Assembly (NCBI RefSeq): GCF_001905885.1
Contig: NZ_LIYH01000002.1
Span: 1 to 64,000 of the forward strand
Length of the DNA stretch: 64,000 nucleotides
Reading direction: 5' to 3'
Source of the DNA: Streptomyces sp. CB03234
GTDB lineage: Bacteria > Actinomycetota > Actinomycetes > Streptomycetales > Streptomycetaceae
Made by a program: the position numbers and the translations under genes. Shown piece after piece: positions 43,610 to 52,924 of this stretch; the stretch's first letter is position 1; the number at the start of each line of letters is the position of its first letter. The notes under the pieces are model-generated. The model saw nothing but the letters and a program-made list of their open reading frames with translations, did not search any database and had not been told where the DNA came from.

Positions 43610-43744
43610 ATCTCCACCCGACTGCTTTTTAGGTAACACAGCCCCCGCCGCGCAACCCGATCATCGTGACAGTGACCTCCCCCGCGGACGTGCGGTGAAA
43701 CACCTGTCCGCAAGAACGTCCGGGCCTCTGACACCATGGATTCC

Positions 43745-43804
43745 GTGAGCATTCCCTATGACGCCCCAGTTTCGCAGACCCGGAGGTCCGGCGCCTCGTC
43801 GTAA
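43745..43804 (+). CDS. Possible 19-codon leader peptide resembling the HemL N terminus
   Basis: A GTG at 43745 opens a frame ending in TAA at 43802-43804. Its peptide contains IPYDAPVSQT, close to the HemL start [12 protein letters not shown] about 170 bp downstream, and the DNA is alike over about 24 bases (CCCCAGTTTCGCAGAC versus CCCCAGTCTCACAGAC). It may be a partial duplication of the hemL start or a real leader. Translation is not shown. Confidence 0.3.
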   Translation: MSIPYDAPVSQTRRSGASS

Positions 43805-43912
43805 ACAACGTCGCGGGCAGGCGAAGCGTTCAAGGAAGGCCCACTGGTGTCGTCCCGGCCGCCATGCCCGAGCATTGCTGCCGTCAACTCGTTCTCGCAG
43901 GTCAGGACCAAC

Positions 43913-45220
43913 GTGCCGTATTCATACGAAGCCCCAGTCTCACAGACGCTTTTCGACCGCGCGTCCCTCGTGACGCCCGGCGGCGTGAACTCTCCCGTAC
44001 GGGCCTTCCGGGCCGTGGGCGGTACGCCCCGGTTCATGGTGTCCGGTACGGGTCCGTACCTCAACGACGCGGACGGGCGTGAGTACGTCGATCTCGTCTG
44101 CTCGTGGGGGCCGATGATCCTCGGCCACGCGCACCCCGAGGTGATCGCTGCCGTCCAGGAGGCGGTGGCCCGTGGCACCTCCTTCGGTACGCCCGGGGAG
44201 GGCGAGGTGGCCCTCGCCGAGGAGATCGTGGCCCGGATCGAGCCCGTCGAGCAGGTACGTCTGGTGTCGTCCGGCACCGAGGCGACGATGTCCGCGATCC
44301 GCCTCGCCCGCGGCTTCACCGGCCGCGCGAAGGTGATCAAGTTCGCCGGCTGCTACCACGGGCACGTGGACGCGCTGCTGGCCGCCGCCGGCTCGGGCGT
44401 CGCCACCTTCGGGCTGCCCGACACGCCCGGCGTCACCGGCGCGCAGGCGGGCGACACGATCGTGCTGCCGTACAACGACCTCGACGCCGTACGCCAGGCC
44501 TTCGCCGCGCACCCCGGCGAGATCGCCTGCGTGATCACCGAGGCCTCGCCCGGCAACATGGGCGTGGTCCCGCCGCGCGACGGCTTCAACGCCGGTCTGA
44601 AGGAGATCTGCGCCGAGAACGGCGCCCTGTACATCTCCGACGAGGTCATGACCGGCTTCCGTACGTCGAAGGCCGGCTGGTACGGCGTCGACGGCGTCGC
44701 GCCCGACCTGATGACCTTCGGCAAGGTCATGGGCGGTGGCTTCCCGGCCGCCGCGTTCGGCGGCCGCGCCGACGTCATGGCCCACCTGGCCCCGGCCGGC
44801 CCCGTCTACCAGGCGGGCACCCTGTCCGGGAACCCGGTCGCCACCGCCGCCGGTCTGGCGCAGCTGCGGCTGCTCGACGACGCGGCGTACGAGAAGGTGA
44901 ACGCCGTCTCGCGCGAGATCCAGGGCCTGGTGACCCAGGCGCTGGCCAAGGAGGGCGTGGCGCACCGCCTCCAGACCGCGAGCAACATGTTCTCCGTCTT
45001 CTTCACCGACGCGGAGGTCGTGAACTACGACGACGCGAAGAAGCAGGAGGCGTTCCGCTTCACCGCGTTCTTCCACTCGATGCTGGCGCAGGGTGTCTAC
45101 CTGCCGCCGTCCGCGTTCGAGTCGTGGTTCGTGTCCACGGCGCACGACGAGCGCGCGGTGGAGCGGATCGCCGCCGCGCTGCCGGCCGCCGCCCGCGCCG
45201 CGGCGGAGGCCACCGTATGA
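43913..45220 (+). CDS. hemL: Glutamate-1-semialdehyde 2,1-aminomutase
   Basis: The 435-residue PLP enzyme converts glutamate-1-semialdehyde to 5-aminolevulinate, completing the step begun by HemA. Characteristic blocks are [72 protein letters not shown] and [13 protein letters not shown], whose lysine holds PLP. The GTG at 43913 follows AGGA by five bases and fits the usual length; a GTG at 43847 would add 22 poorly conserved residues. It overlaps the next gene by four bases. Confidence 0.95.
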   Translation: MPYSYEAPVSQTLFDRASLVTPGGVNSPVRAFRAVGGTPRFMVSGTGPYLNDADGREYVDLVCSWGPMILGHAHPEVIAAVQEAVARGTSFGTPGEGEVALAEEIVARIEPVEQVRLVSSGTEATMSAIRLARGFTGRAKVIKFAGCYHGHVDALLAAAGSGVATFGLPDTPGVTGAQAGDTIVLPYNDLDAVRQAFAAHPGEIACVITEASPGNMGVVPPRDGFNAGLKEICAENGALYISDEVMTGFRTSKAGWYGVDGVAPDLMTFGKVMGGGFPAAAFGGRADVMAHLAPAGPVYQAGTLSGNPVATAAGLAQLRLLDDAAYEKVNAVSREIQGLVTQALAKEGVAHRLQTASNMFSVFFTDAEVVNYDDAKKQEAFRFTAFFHSMLAQGVYLPPSAFESWFVSTAHDERAVERIAAALPAAARAAAEATV

Positions 45221-45900
45221 CCGGCAACGACGAGATCACCGTCGTCCACCTGATGCGCCACGGCGAGGTGCACAACCCGGACGGGATCCTGTACGGGCGC
45301 CGGGCGGGCTACCACCTGTCCGAGCTCGGCCGGCAGATGGCCGACCGGGTCGCCGAGCACCTGGCGGGGCGGGACGTCACGTACGTCGCCGCCTCCCCGC
45401 TGGAGCGCGCCCAGGAGACCGCCCAGCCGATCGCCAAGTCGCACGGGCTGGACCTCGCCACCGACGAGCGGCTGATCGAGGCGGGCAACGTCTTCGAGGG
45501 CAAGACGTTCGGCGTGGGCGACGGCGCGCTGCGCCGGCCGTCGAACTGGCGGCACCTGACCAATCCGTTCCGGCCGTCCTGGGGCGAGCCGTACATCGAC
45601 CAGGTCGTCCGGATGATGGGCGCGCTGAACGCGGCGCGGGACGCGGCCCGGGGCCATGAGGCGGTGTGCGTCAGCCACCAGCTGCCGATCTGGATCGTCC
45701 GGAGCTTCGTCGAGCGGCGGCGGCTGTGGCACGACCCGCGTCGCCGGCAGTGCACGCTCGCGTCCCTCACCACGTTCACCTACCAGGGCGACAAGATCGT
45801 CTCGGTCGGCTACAGCGAGCCCGCCCGCGACCTCGTCCCGCCGCACCTGCTGGCCGGTGCCAAGCCGGCGAAGGGCAAGTCCAAAGCCTTCGGCGCCTGA
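45217..45900 (+). CDS. Histidine phosphatase (phosphoglycerate-mutase family)
   Basis: The 227-residue protein has the RHG motif in [20 protein letters not shown] with the phospho-accepting histidine, [19 protein letters not shown], an acid/base glutamate region ([10 protein letters not shown]) and the second catalytic histidine in VSHQLPIW. The C terminus is a lysine-rich tail. Family members act on phosphorylated sugars, adenosylcobalamin intermediates or proteins. It is coupled to hemL (ATGA), so a tetrapyrrole-linked phosphatase is a reasonable guess but unproven. Confidence 0.88.
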   Translation: MTGNDEITVVHLMRHGEVHNPDGILYGRRAGYHLSELGRQMADRVAEHLAGRDVTYVAASPLERAQETAQPIAKSHGLDLATDERLIEAGNVFEGKTFGVGDGALRRPSNWRHLTNPFRPSWGEPYIDQVVRMMGALNAARDAARGHEAVCVSHQLPIWIVRSFVERRRLWHDPRRRQCTLASLTTFTYQGDKIVSVGYSEPARDLVPPHLLAGAKPAKGKSKAFGA

Positions 45901-45982
45901 CCCCTGCCCCCACCGGGCGCCGCCGCCCCCTCGGGGCCGGCCGGCGCCCCGGGGCGGCGCGCGCCCGCGCGGCCACTTTGCC

Positions 45983-46052
45983 GTCGGCCCCGGTCCCGGC
46001 GGATGGACCTCGTCCCGTCCCAGGCTCGCCCGGGCCGCAGAGCCTGTGCCCG
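45983..46052. repeat. 70 bp imperfect direct repeat, copy 1
   Basis: This segment contains CGGATGGACCTCGTCCCGTC and the following GGCTCGCC. A second copy is at 46213-46282 (offset 230 bases), about 88% identical. Copy 2 runs into the 15 bp tandem array, which suggests the array grew from the end of this repeat. Confidence 0.75.
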
Positions 46053-46212
46053 GCGCACGCGCCCGCAGCGCCGGGCGCGGCGCGCGCCCTTCGCGCCCCG
46101 CCGCGGTGCCCGCGCCCGCGCGCCGCCACTCCCGGCCTTGGCCCCGCTCGCGGCGACCGGCTCCCTCCCGTCCCGGATTTGGCCCGCCCGCGCGCCCGCG
46201 CGCCGCTCGGCC

Positions 46213-46282
46213 TTCGGCCCCGGCCCTGGCGGATGGACCTCGTCCCGTCCTAGGCTCGCCCAGGCCGCAAAGCCCGTGCCCG
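46213..46282. repeat. 70 bp imperfect direct repeat, copy 2
   Basis: This is the partner of 45983-46052; it shares the exact 19 base core GGATGGACCTCGTCCCGTC and continues into GGCTCGCCCAGGCCGCA, where copy 1 has CGGGCCGCA. Confidence 0.75.
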
Positions 46283-46346
46283 CCGCGCCCGTGCCCGCCG
46301 CGCCCGTGCCCGCCGCGCCCGTGCCCGCCGCGCCCGTGCCCGCCGC
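46272..46346. repeat. 15 bp tandem repeat, five perfect copies
   Basis: GCCCGTGCCCGCCGC is repeated five times without change (75 bp). It is a minisatellite-like array in noncoding DNA and is likely to vary in copy number between strains. Confidence 0.9.
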
Positions 46347-46841
46347 GCTGGGCGCTGGGCGCCGGGCGCGCCCCGCCGCGCGGCCTTCGCGCCCCGCCGT
46401 GGCGCCCGCGCGCGGCCACCCGGGCCTTCGGCCCCGTGCCAGCGCCCGGGTCTCATCCGCCCCTTGCCCGGGCCCCGGAGCTCCCGCGTCCGCAGCTCCC
46501 GGACCCGTAGAGCGCGGATCCGCAGCCGTCGACCCGGGTGTCGACGGCCAGATCTCGTCACCCCGAGCTTGCCCGAAGCGCCCGAAGCGCGCGTCCGCAA
46601 CGCCCGCGCCCGCGCGCCCCCCGCCCGCCGCGCCCGCCCGCCGCGCCCGCCGCGCCCGCGCCCGCAACGCCCGCCCCCGCCCCGCCCGCGCACACGCCCG
46701 TGTCGTCAAGCTGCGGGTAACGGTCCCGTCACGCAGGGGATTGTGTGGTAATCGGGGGAACCGCCCTCTTCCTTCTGCCCTCTCACACATTGCCGGTTTG
46801 GAAGGTATGTCCGGCAACGAGCGAGCGCGGATGGGGACGAT

Positions 46842-48077
46842 ATGCGCGGGATCAGTCGAAGGGGCCTGCTGGGAGCCGGAGTTGGCGCCGCGGCCGCGAT
46901 GGGGGTCGGTGGCTGCGGGTTGGGCGGCGGCTCGGACAAGCCCGGGAGCGGGCCCGGCGAGGGTGGGCAGAAAGGTACGGCCCCCGGCAAGGTAGAGGGG
47001 CGTCTCATAGGGGACGGTTCCACGTCCGACACCGGAAAGCAGCCCAACCAGCCCGACAGGCCCGTCCCCCTGGAGCCCGGGCAGACCCCGCCGCAGTTCG
47101 TGATCTTCTCCTGGGACGGCGCCGGCGAGGTCGGCAACGGCCTCTTCCCGCGCTTTCTCGAGCTCGCCAAGAACCACGACGCGGGCATGACCTTCTTCCT
47201 CTCCGGGCTCTACCTCCTGCCCGAATCGAAGAAGACCCTCTACCGCCCGCCGAACAACCGCCCCGGCGCCTCCGACATCGGTTACCTCACCGACGACCAC
47301 ATCAAGCAGACGCTGACGTACGTCCGCCAGGCCTGGCTCGACGGGCACGAGATAGGCACCCACTTCAACGGCCACTTCTGCGCCGGCTCCGGCTCGGTCG
47401 AGAAGTGGACCCCGGCCGACTGGCAGAGCGAAATCGACCAGGCGGTGAAATTCGTCACCGAATGGAAGACCAACAGCGGCTGGACCGACCTCGACCCGCT
47501 GCCCTTCGACTACCGCAAGGAACTCGTCGGCGCCCGCACCCCCTGCCTCCTCGGCCAGGACAACCTCCTGCCCACCGCCAAGAAGCTCGGCTGGCGCTAC
47601 GACGCCAGCTCGCCCGGCGGCCACCAGAAGTGGCCCGTCAAGCGCCAGGGCATCTGGGACCTGCCGCTCCAGCAGATCCCCTTCCCCGGCCGCTCCTTCG
47701 AGGTCCTGTCCATGGACTACAACATGCTCGCCAACCAGTCGAAGAACACGACCAAGGGCATGCCGTCGCGCTATCCGGAATGGAAGAAGCAGGCCACCGA
47801 GGCCTACCTCGCCGGATTCACCCGCGCCTACGAATCGAATCGCGCGCCCCTCTACATCGGCAACCACTTCGAGCAGTGGAACGGCGGCATCTACATGGAC
47901 GCCGTCGAAGAAGCCCTCAAGGGCATGGCCGGGAAGAAGGACGTAAGGCTCGTGTCGTTCAAGCAGTTCGTCGACTGGCTGGACGTCCAGGACCCGGGGA
48001 TCCTCGACAAGCTCCGTACGCTCGAAGTCGGCCAATCGCCGGCGGGCGGCTGGAACACCTTCCTTAAGCCCGCCTGA
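46842..48077 (+). CDS. Polysaccharide-deacetylase-like lipoprotein
   Basis: The 411-residue protein carries a Tat-type lipoprotein signal: SRRGLLGAGVGAAAAMGVGGC, with the lipidated cysteine near residue 25. After a Gly/Ser/Pro-rich spacer comes a NodB-like fold: FVIFSWDGAGE holds the catalytic aspartate and HEIGTHFNGH the metal histidines. The mature protein is probably outside the membrane and may act on cell-wall glycans. A second conserved stretch, FTRAYESNRAPLYIGNHFEQWNGG, follows. It precedes the cytochrome c maturation genes. Confidence 0.82.
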   Translation: MRGISRRGLLGAGVGAAAAMGVGGCGLGGGSDKPGSGPGEGGQKGTAPGKVEGRLIGDGSTSDTGKQPNQPDRPVPLEPGQTPPQFVIFSWDGAGEVGNGLFPRFLELAKNHDAGMTFFLSGLYLLPESKKTLYRPPNNRPGASDIGYLTDDHIKQTLTYVRQAWLDGHEIGTHFNGHFCAGSGSVEKWTPADWQSEIDQAVKFVTEWKTNSGWTDLDPLPFDYRKELVGARTPCLLGQDNLLPTAKKLGWRYDASSPGGHQKWPVKRQGIWDLPLQQIPFPGRSFEVLSMDYNMLANQSKNTTKGMPSRYPEWKKQATEAYLAGFTRAYESNRAPLYIGNHFEQWNGGIYMDAVEEALKGMAGKKDVRLVSFKQFVDWLDVQDPGILDKLRTLEVGQSPAGGWNTFLKPA

Positions 48078-48144
48078 CATCGGGCTTTACGGGCAGGCAG
48101 GGGGGCGCGCAAGATCCCCGAAACGTACATGCGAAACTTTTCAC

Positions 48145-48765
48145 ATGAGCCTTAGCCGCGCCCCCCGAGGCCTCCTGCTCACCGCCGGCGCCGCCCTTGC
48201 GGCCGCGCTCACGCTGGCCGCGTGCAGCGGCGACTCCAACGGCACGTCCGGTGGTGGCGGCAACACCAACTTCGTCACCAACACCGGCGGTATCGACACC
48301 GTCGCCAAGGGCGAGCGCACGGCTCCCAACAAGCTCGCGGGCACCACCCTCGACGGCAAGCCCCTCGACGTCGCCGACCTCAAGGGCAAGGTCGTCGTGC
48401 TGAACGCCTGGGGCTCCTGGTGCGGCCCCTGCCGGGCCGAGGCGAAGCACTTCACCAAGGTCGCCACCGACCTCAAGTCCGAGGGCGTGGAGTTCGTCGG
48501 CATCAACACCCGCGACCCCAACAAGCAGCCCGCCCTCGCCTTCGAGAAGGACTTCGCGGTCCCCTACCCGAGCCTGTACGACCCGGCCGGCGAGCTGATC
48601 CTCAACGGCTTCCCCAAGGGCACGCTCAACCCGCAGGGCATCCCCTCCACCGTCGTCCTCGACCGTGACGGAAAGATCGCGGCACGCGCGCTCATGCCGC
48701 TCAACGAAACCAAGCTGCGCAAGATGATCGACCCGATCGCGGCCGAGAAGGCCTCGGGGAACTAG
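48145..48765 (+). CDS. TlpA/ResA-like thiol-disulfide oxidoreductase
   Basis: The 206-residue lipoprotein (lipobox LTLAAC, C27) has a thioredoxin fold with the redox pair in NAWGSWCGPCRAEAKHF and the cis-proline GIPSTVVLDRDGKIAAR. It should keep apocytochrome c cysteines reduced for haem attachment, taking electrons from CcdA. It is the first gene of a four-gene operon with ccdA, resB and ccsB. Confidence 0.92.
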   Translation: MSLSRAPRGLLLTAGAALAAALTLAACSGDSNGTSGGGGNTNFVTNTGGIDTVAKGERTAPNKLAGTTLDGKPLDVADLKGKVVVLNAWGSWCGPCRAEAKHFTKVATDLKSEGVEFVGINTRDPNKQPALAFEKDFAVPYPSLYDPAGELILNGFPKGTLNPQGIPSTVVLDRDGKIAARALMPLNETKLRKMIDPIAAEKASGN

Positions 48766-48768
48766 CCG

Positions 48769-49509
48769 ATGTACAACGAGACGGTCTCCAGCGGGGCCCT
48801 CCTGCTCGCCCTGCCCATCGCGGTGCTCGGCGGGCTGGTCTCCTTCTTCTCGCCCTGCGTCCTGCCGCTCGTGCCCGGCTACCTCAGTTACGTGACCGGC
48901 GTCACCGGCACCGACCTGGCCGAGGCCCGGCGGGGCCGGATGGCCGCCGGCGCGGCCCTCTTCGTCCTCGGCTTCTCCGCCGTCTTCGTCTCCGGCGGCG
49001 CCCTCTTCGGCTACTTCGGCTGGACCCTCCAGGAACACCGCGAAACGCTCACCACCGTCCTCGGCGTCCTGATGGTCCTGATGGGCGTCTTCTTCCTGGG
49101 ACTCATGCCGTGGTTCACCCAGCGGGAGTTCCGCTTCCACAAGCGGCCGGTGACCGGGCTGGCCGGTGCGCCGCTGCTGGGTGCCCTGTTCGGCATCGGC
49201 TGGACGCCGTGCATCGGCCCGACGCTCGCCTCCGTCCAGGCCCTCGCCGCCAACGAGGCCAGCGCGGGGCGCGGGGCGCTGCTGACCCTCGCGTACTGCC
49301 TCGGCCTCGGCCTGCCGTTCGTGCTCGCCGCGGTCGCGTTCCGCAAGGCGCTCGGCGCCTTCTCCTGGGTGAAGCGGCACTATGCGTGGGTGATGCGGAT
49401 CGGCGGCGGCATGATGATCCTGACCGGGCTGCTGCTGCTCACAGGTGCGTGGGACACCCTCGTACAGCAGGTGCAGGGCTGGTCCAACGGTTTCCAGGTG
49501 GGGATCTAG
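48769..49509 (+). CDS. ccdA: Cytochrome c biogenesis protein CcdA
   Basis: The 246-residue membrane protein has six helices and the conserved cysteine/proline motifs FFSPCVLPLVPGYLSYVTG and IGWTPCIGPTLASV, which carry reducing power across the membrane to the TlpA-like partner. It begins three bases after the upstream stop, showing tight coupling. It is a small CcdA-type member, not full-length DsbD. Confidence 0.93.
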   Translation: MYNETVSSGALLLALPIAVLGGLVSFFSPCVLPLVPGYLSYVTGVTGTDLAEARRGRMAAGAALFVLGFSAVFVSGGALFGYFGWTLQEHRETLTTVLGVLMVLMGVFFLGLMPWFTQREFRFHKRPVTGLAGAPLLGALFGIGWTPCIGPTLASVQALAANEASAGRGALLTLAYCLGLGLPFVLAAVAFRKALGAFSWVKRHYAWVMRIGGGMMILTGLLLLTGAWDTLVQQVQGWSNGFQVGI

Positions 49510-49513
49510 TTCC

Positions 49514-51214
49514 ATGAGCAAGACAGAGACGACGACCGAGCGGGACGAGGCGGCGGCCGGTGCGCAGCTGTCCACCGCACCCAGGGAAGAGGTCGTCCAG
49601 GCCGGCGGCCCGGCGCTCGGCGTCATCGGCTGGATCCGCTGGTTCTGGCGCCAGCTGACCTCCATGCGGGTCGCGCTGATCCTGCTCTTCCTGCTGTCGC
49701 TCGGCGCGATCCCCGGCTCCCTCATCCCGCAGAACAGCGTCGACGAGCTGAAAGTCCGCTCCTTCAAGGAAGCGCACGAGACGCTGGCGCCGGTCTACGA
49801 CAAGCTCCAGCTCTTCGACGTCTACAGCTCGGTGTGGTTCTCCGCGATCTACATCCTGCTGTTCGTCTCCCTCATCGGTTGCATCGTCCCGCGCACCTGG
49901 CAATTCGTGGGACAGCTGCGAGGCCGCCCGCCGGCCGCTCCCAAGCGCCTGACCCGCCTGCCCGCGTACACCACCTGGCGCACCGAGGCCGCGCCCGAGG
50001 AGGTGCGCCGGGCGGCGCTGGCCATGCTCAGGAAGCGGCGCTTCCGGGCCCACACGGCGGGTGACGCCGTCGCGGCCGAGAAGGGGTACCTGCGGGAGGT
50101 CGGCAACCTGCTCTTCCACATCGCGCTGATCGTGATGCTGGTGGCCTTCGCCGTGGGCCAGCTCTTCAAGTCCGAGGGCGGCAAGCTGATCGTCGAGGGC
50201 GACGGCTTCTCCAACACGCTCACCCAGTACGACGACTTCAAGTCCGGCTCCCTGTTCTCCACCGACGAGCTGGCGCCGTTCACCTTCACCCTGAACCAGT
50301 TCACCGGTACGTACGAGACGAGCGGCCCGCAGCGCGGCACCCCCCGCACCTTCGAGGCGGACGTCACGTACTCCAAGGGCGGCGGTGAGAAGAAGCGGAG
50401 CGTCATCCGGGTCAACGAGCCGCTGGAGGTCGACGGCTCGAAGGTCTACCTGATCGCCCACGGGTACGCGCCCGTCGTCACCGTCAAGGACGGCAAGGGC
50501 AAGGTCGTCTTCCAGGGCGCCGTCCCGCTCCTGCCGATCGACAACAACATCACCTCCACCGGCGTGATCAAGGTGATGGACGGCTACCGCGACAAGAACG
50601 GCAAGAAGGACCAGCTGGGCTTCCCGGCCTTCTTCGTGCCGACGTACGCGGGCAAGGGCCAGGGCCAGATGTTCAGCCAGTTCCCCGGGCTGGCCTTCCC
50701 CGCGCTCAACCTGAGCGCGTACCGCGGCGACCTGCGCGTCGACAGCGGACTGCCGCAGAACGTGTACCAGCTCGACACCAGCAAGATGAAGCCGTTCAAG
50801 GACGCGAACGGCGACATCTTCAAGAAGACGCTGGTACCGGGCGAGACGATGACCCTCCCGGAGGGAGCGGGCTCGATCACCTTCGAGAAGGAGATCAAGG
50901 AGTGGGCCAGCTTCCAGATCTCCCAGCAGCCCGGCAACGGCCTCGCCCTCACCGGCGCGATCGTCGCGATCGCCGGGCTGGTCGGCTCGCTGTTCATCCA
51001 GCGCCGCCGGGTCTGGATCCGGGCCGTACGGGGGGACGACGGCGTGACCGTCGTCGAGATGGCGGGGCTGGGGCGGAGCGAGTCCGCGAAGCTCCCCGAG
51101 GAGCTGGCCGACCTGGCGGTCACGCTCCATTCCGTGGCGCCGACCGCGCCCGAAGCCGATGCCGATGCCGAAGCCGAAGCCGAAGAAGCAGCTGCTGAAG
51201 GGGCTGAGAAGTGA
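49514..51214 (+). CDS. resB: Cytochrome c biogenesis protein ResB (Ccs1)
   Basis: The 566-residue protein has the ResB layout: two N-terminal helices around SMRVALILLFLLSLGAIPGSLIPQ, a third in AIYILLFVSLIGCIVPR, a helix at NLLFHIALIVMLVAFAVG, a large extracellular domain and a last helix near ALTGAIVAIAGLVGSLFIQ. With CcsB it forms the system II haem lyase. The C terminus is an acidic alanine/glutamate-rich tail (EADADAEAEAEEAAAEGAE). It overlaps ccsB by four bases. Confidence 0.94.
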   Translation: MSKTETTTERDEAAAGAQLSTAPREEVVQAGGPALGVIGWIRWFWRQLTSMRVALILLFLLSLGAIPGSLIPQNSVDELKVRSFKEAHETLAPVYDKLQLFDVYSSVWFSAIYILLFVSLIGCIVPRTWQFVGQLRGRPPAAPKRLTRLPAYTTWRTEAAPEEVRRAALAMLRKRRFRAHTAGDAVAAEKGYLREVGNLLFHIALIVMLVAFAVGQLFKSEGGKLIVEGDGFSNTLTQYDDFKSGSLFSTDELAPFTFTLNQFTGTYETSGPQRGTPRTFEADVTYSKGGGEKKRSVIRVNEPLEVDGSKVYLIAHGYAPVVTVKDGKGKVVFQGAVPLLPIDNNITSTGVIKVMDGYRDKNGKKDQLGFPAFFVPTYAGKGQGQMFSQFPGLAFPALNLSAYRGDLRVDSGLPQNVYQLDTSKMKPFKDANGDIFKKTLVPGETMTLPEGAGSITFEKEIKEWASFQISQQPGNGLALTGAIVAIAGLVGSLFIQRRRVWIRAVRGDDGVTVVEMAGLGRSESAKLPEELADLAVTLHSVAPTAPEADADAEAEAEEAAAEGAEK

Positions 51215-52287
51215 ATCTCGCCGCCGCGACGAACGAGAGCCTGGCGGAGATGAGCAATGTGCTCATCTACTCCTCCATGGCCGTCTACACCCTGGCCTTC
51301 CTCGCGCACATCGCCGAGTGGGTCCTCGGCAGCCGCAGCAAGGTCGGCCGTACGGCGGCGGCCCTGACCGCCCGTCCCGCCGCCGCGCAGGTGCGGGTGG
51401 GAGGGCAGCGGGCCGGAGGCACCGCCGTCCTCGACAAGCCGACGGTGGTCACCCGCTCCGCCACCGGTGCGCGTGACGTACCGGACGGGCCCGGCGCGGC
51501 CGGCGGGGACGAGAAGGGCGACCTGTACGGGCGTATCGCCGTCTCGCTGACCACCCTCGCCTTCCTCGTCCAGGCGGCCGGCGTGGTCACCCGCGCGCTG
51601 TCCGTGCAGCGGGCCCCCTGGGGCAACATGTACGAGTTCTCCACCACCTTCTCCACGGTGGTGGTCGGCGCGTACCTCGGCTTCCTCGTCGCCAAGAAGA
51701 ACGTCCGCTGGATGGGGCTGCCGCTGGTCACCACCGTCCTGCTGGACCTGGGCATCGCCACGACCTGGCTGTACACCGAGAGCGACCAGCTGGTCCCGGC
51801 CCTGCACTCGTACTGGCTGTGGATCCACGTCTCCACGGCGATCTTCTGCGGCGCGGTCTTCTACCTGGGCGCGGTCGCCACGCTGCTCTACCTCTTCCGG
51901 GACTCCTACGAGAACAAGCTCGCGGGCGGCGGTACGCCGAACGGCTTCGCCCGCTCCGTGCTGGAGCGGCTGCCGGCGGCCGCGAGCCTGGACAAGTTCG
52001 CGTACCGCGTCAACGCGGCGATCTTCCCGCTGTGGACCTTCACGATCATCGCGGGCGCGATCTGGGCCGGTGACGCGTGGGGCCGCTACTGGGGCTGGGA
52101 CGCCAAGGAGGTCTGGTCGTTCATCACGTGGGTCGCGTACGCCGCGTACCTGCACGCGCGGGCGACGGCCGGCTGGAAGGGCCGCAAGGCCGCGTACGTG
52201 GCGCTGATCGCGTTCGCCTGCTGGCTGTTCAACTACTACGGCGTCAACATGTTCGTCAACAGCCTGCACTCGTACGCGGGCGTGTGA
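51211..52287 (+). CDS. ccsB: Cytochrome c biogenesis protein CcsB (CcsA/ResC family)
   Basis: The 358-residue membrane protein carries the haem-handling WWD motif in WGRYWGWDAKEVWSFITW and histidines in SYWLWIHVSTAIF and NSLHSYAGV that coordinate haem. It exports haem and, with ResB, attaches it to CxxCH motifs of apocytochromes outside the cell. A basic, glycine/alanine-rich insert (about 45-105) separates helix 1 from the rest. The GTG start at 51211 overlaps the resB stop. Confidence 0.94.
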   Translation: MNLAAATNESLAEMSNVLIYSSMAVYTLAFLAHIAEWVLGSRSKVGRTAAALTARPAAAQVRVGGQRAGGTAVLDKPTVVTRSATGARDVPDGPGAAGGDEKGDLYGRIAVSLTTLAFLVQAAGVVTRALSVQRAPWGNMYEFSTTFSTVVVGAYLGFLVAKKNVRWMGLPLVTTVLLDLGIATTWLYTESDQLVPALHSYWLWIHVSTAIFCGAVFYLGAVATLLYLFRDSYENKLAGGGTPNGFARSVLERLPAAASLDKFAYRVNAAIFPLWTFTIIAGAIWAGDAWGRYWGWDAKEVWSFITWVAYAAYLHARATAGWKGRKAAYVALIAFACWLFNYYGVNMFVNSLHSYAGV

Positions 52288-52324
52288 GGTAGCGCCCGGC
52301 GGGGGAGCGCGCGACGCTGGATAC

Positions 52325-52843
52325 ATGGCCGAACAGATCCCTCCCGGCACCAGTACGAGTCACGGCGACACCCACACCGTGCGGTTCGTGGTCCCCCTGG
52401 CCCACCCCGAGGAGCGGGTCTGGCTCGCCCTGACCACCCCCGGTGGGCTGCGGGGGTGGCTCGCCGAGGCCGAGGTCCTGCAGGCCCGGCTCGGCGGGGC
52501 GGTCACCCTGCGCTGGCTCAACACGAAGCCGGCGACCGTGGTGTCCGGGACGGTCACCGCGTGGGACGTGGAACGGATCGTCGAGTACACGGTCGAGGTG
52601 CACGGCCGGATGCGGTTCCACATCGAGCCGGGCGGCCCCCCGGGGTCGACCGTGCTGCGGTTCACCAACGAGTTCCGGGGGACGGACGACCTGCGGCTGG
52701 ACTGCCTGGCCGGCTGGCACGACCACTTCACCTACCTCGCCGACTTCCTCGACGGCCGCGCGGCGGACTGGGCGGCCTGGTCCCGGGAGCGCTGGCAGGA
52801 CCTGCGCGACCGGTACGAGGCCCGCGACTTCGGCGCGACGTGA
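52325..52843 (+). CDS. SRPBCC-fold protein, AHSA1-like
   Basis: The 172-residue protein is a START/Bet v 1-like domain of the AHSA1 (activator of Hsp90 homologue) type: TVRFVVPLAHPEERVWLALTTPGGLRGWLAEAEV at the start, then RIVEYTVEVHGRMRFHIEPGGPPGSTVLRFTNEFRG and LAGWHDHFTYLADFLDG. It binds hydrophobic ligands or acts in stress-related chaperone networks; a specific role is unknown. It lies downstream of the ccs operon with a 37 bp gap. Confidence 0.82.
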   Translation: MAEQIPPGTSTSHGDTHTVRFVVPLAHPEERVWLALTTPGGLRGWLAEAEVLQARLGGAVTLRWLNTKPATVVSGTVTAWDVERIVEYTVEVHGRMRFHIEPGGPPGSTVLRFTNEFRGTDDLRLDCLAGWHDHFTYLADFLDGRAADWAAWSRERWQDLRDRYEARDFGAT

Positions 52844-52924
52844 CGCCGCGGGCCGGCGGTGCGTTGCCCGCGCGCCCACCCGCGGCCCGGCGTCCCGGAC
52901 CGGCCCGGCGGCCGCGGCGGTTGC

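Larger units (their letters stand above)
45901..46841. other. 940 bp gene-free, repeat-rich region
   Basis: No plausible gene is present: all long frames are arginine/alanine/proline shadows of extreme GC content. The region holds a 15 bp tandem repeat, a 70 bp direct repeat, many copies of CCCGCGC-type words and a run of CCGCGCCCGCC-like motifs up to about 46690. The last ~150 bp are less GC-rich (46700-46841) and must contain the promoter of the next gene. Confidence 0.7.

Noticed and set aside
46272..46346. CRISPR array
   Set aside because: The repeat units are contiguous, 15 bp long and without spacers, and no cas gene is nearby.
45097..48080. Very long frames on the minus strand across 45.1-48.1 kb
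   Set aside because: They run antisense through hemL, the phosphatase and the deacetylase genes and through the repeat island, with Gly/Ala/Arg-rich composition and no known domain.
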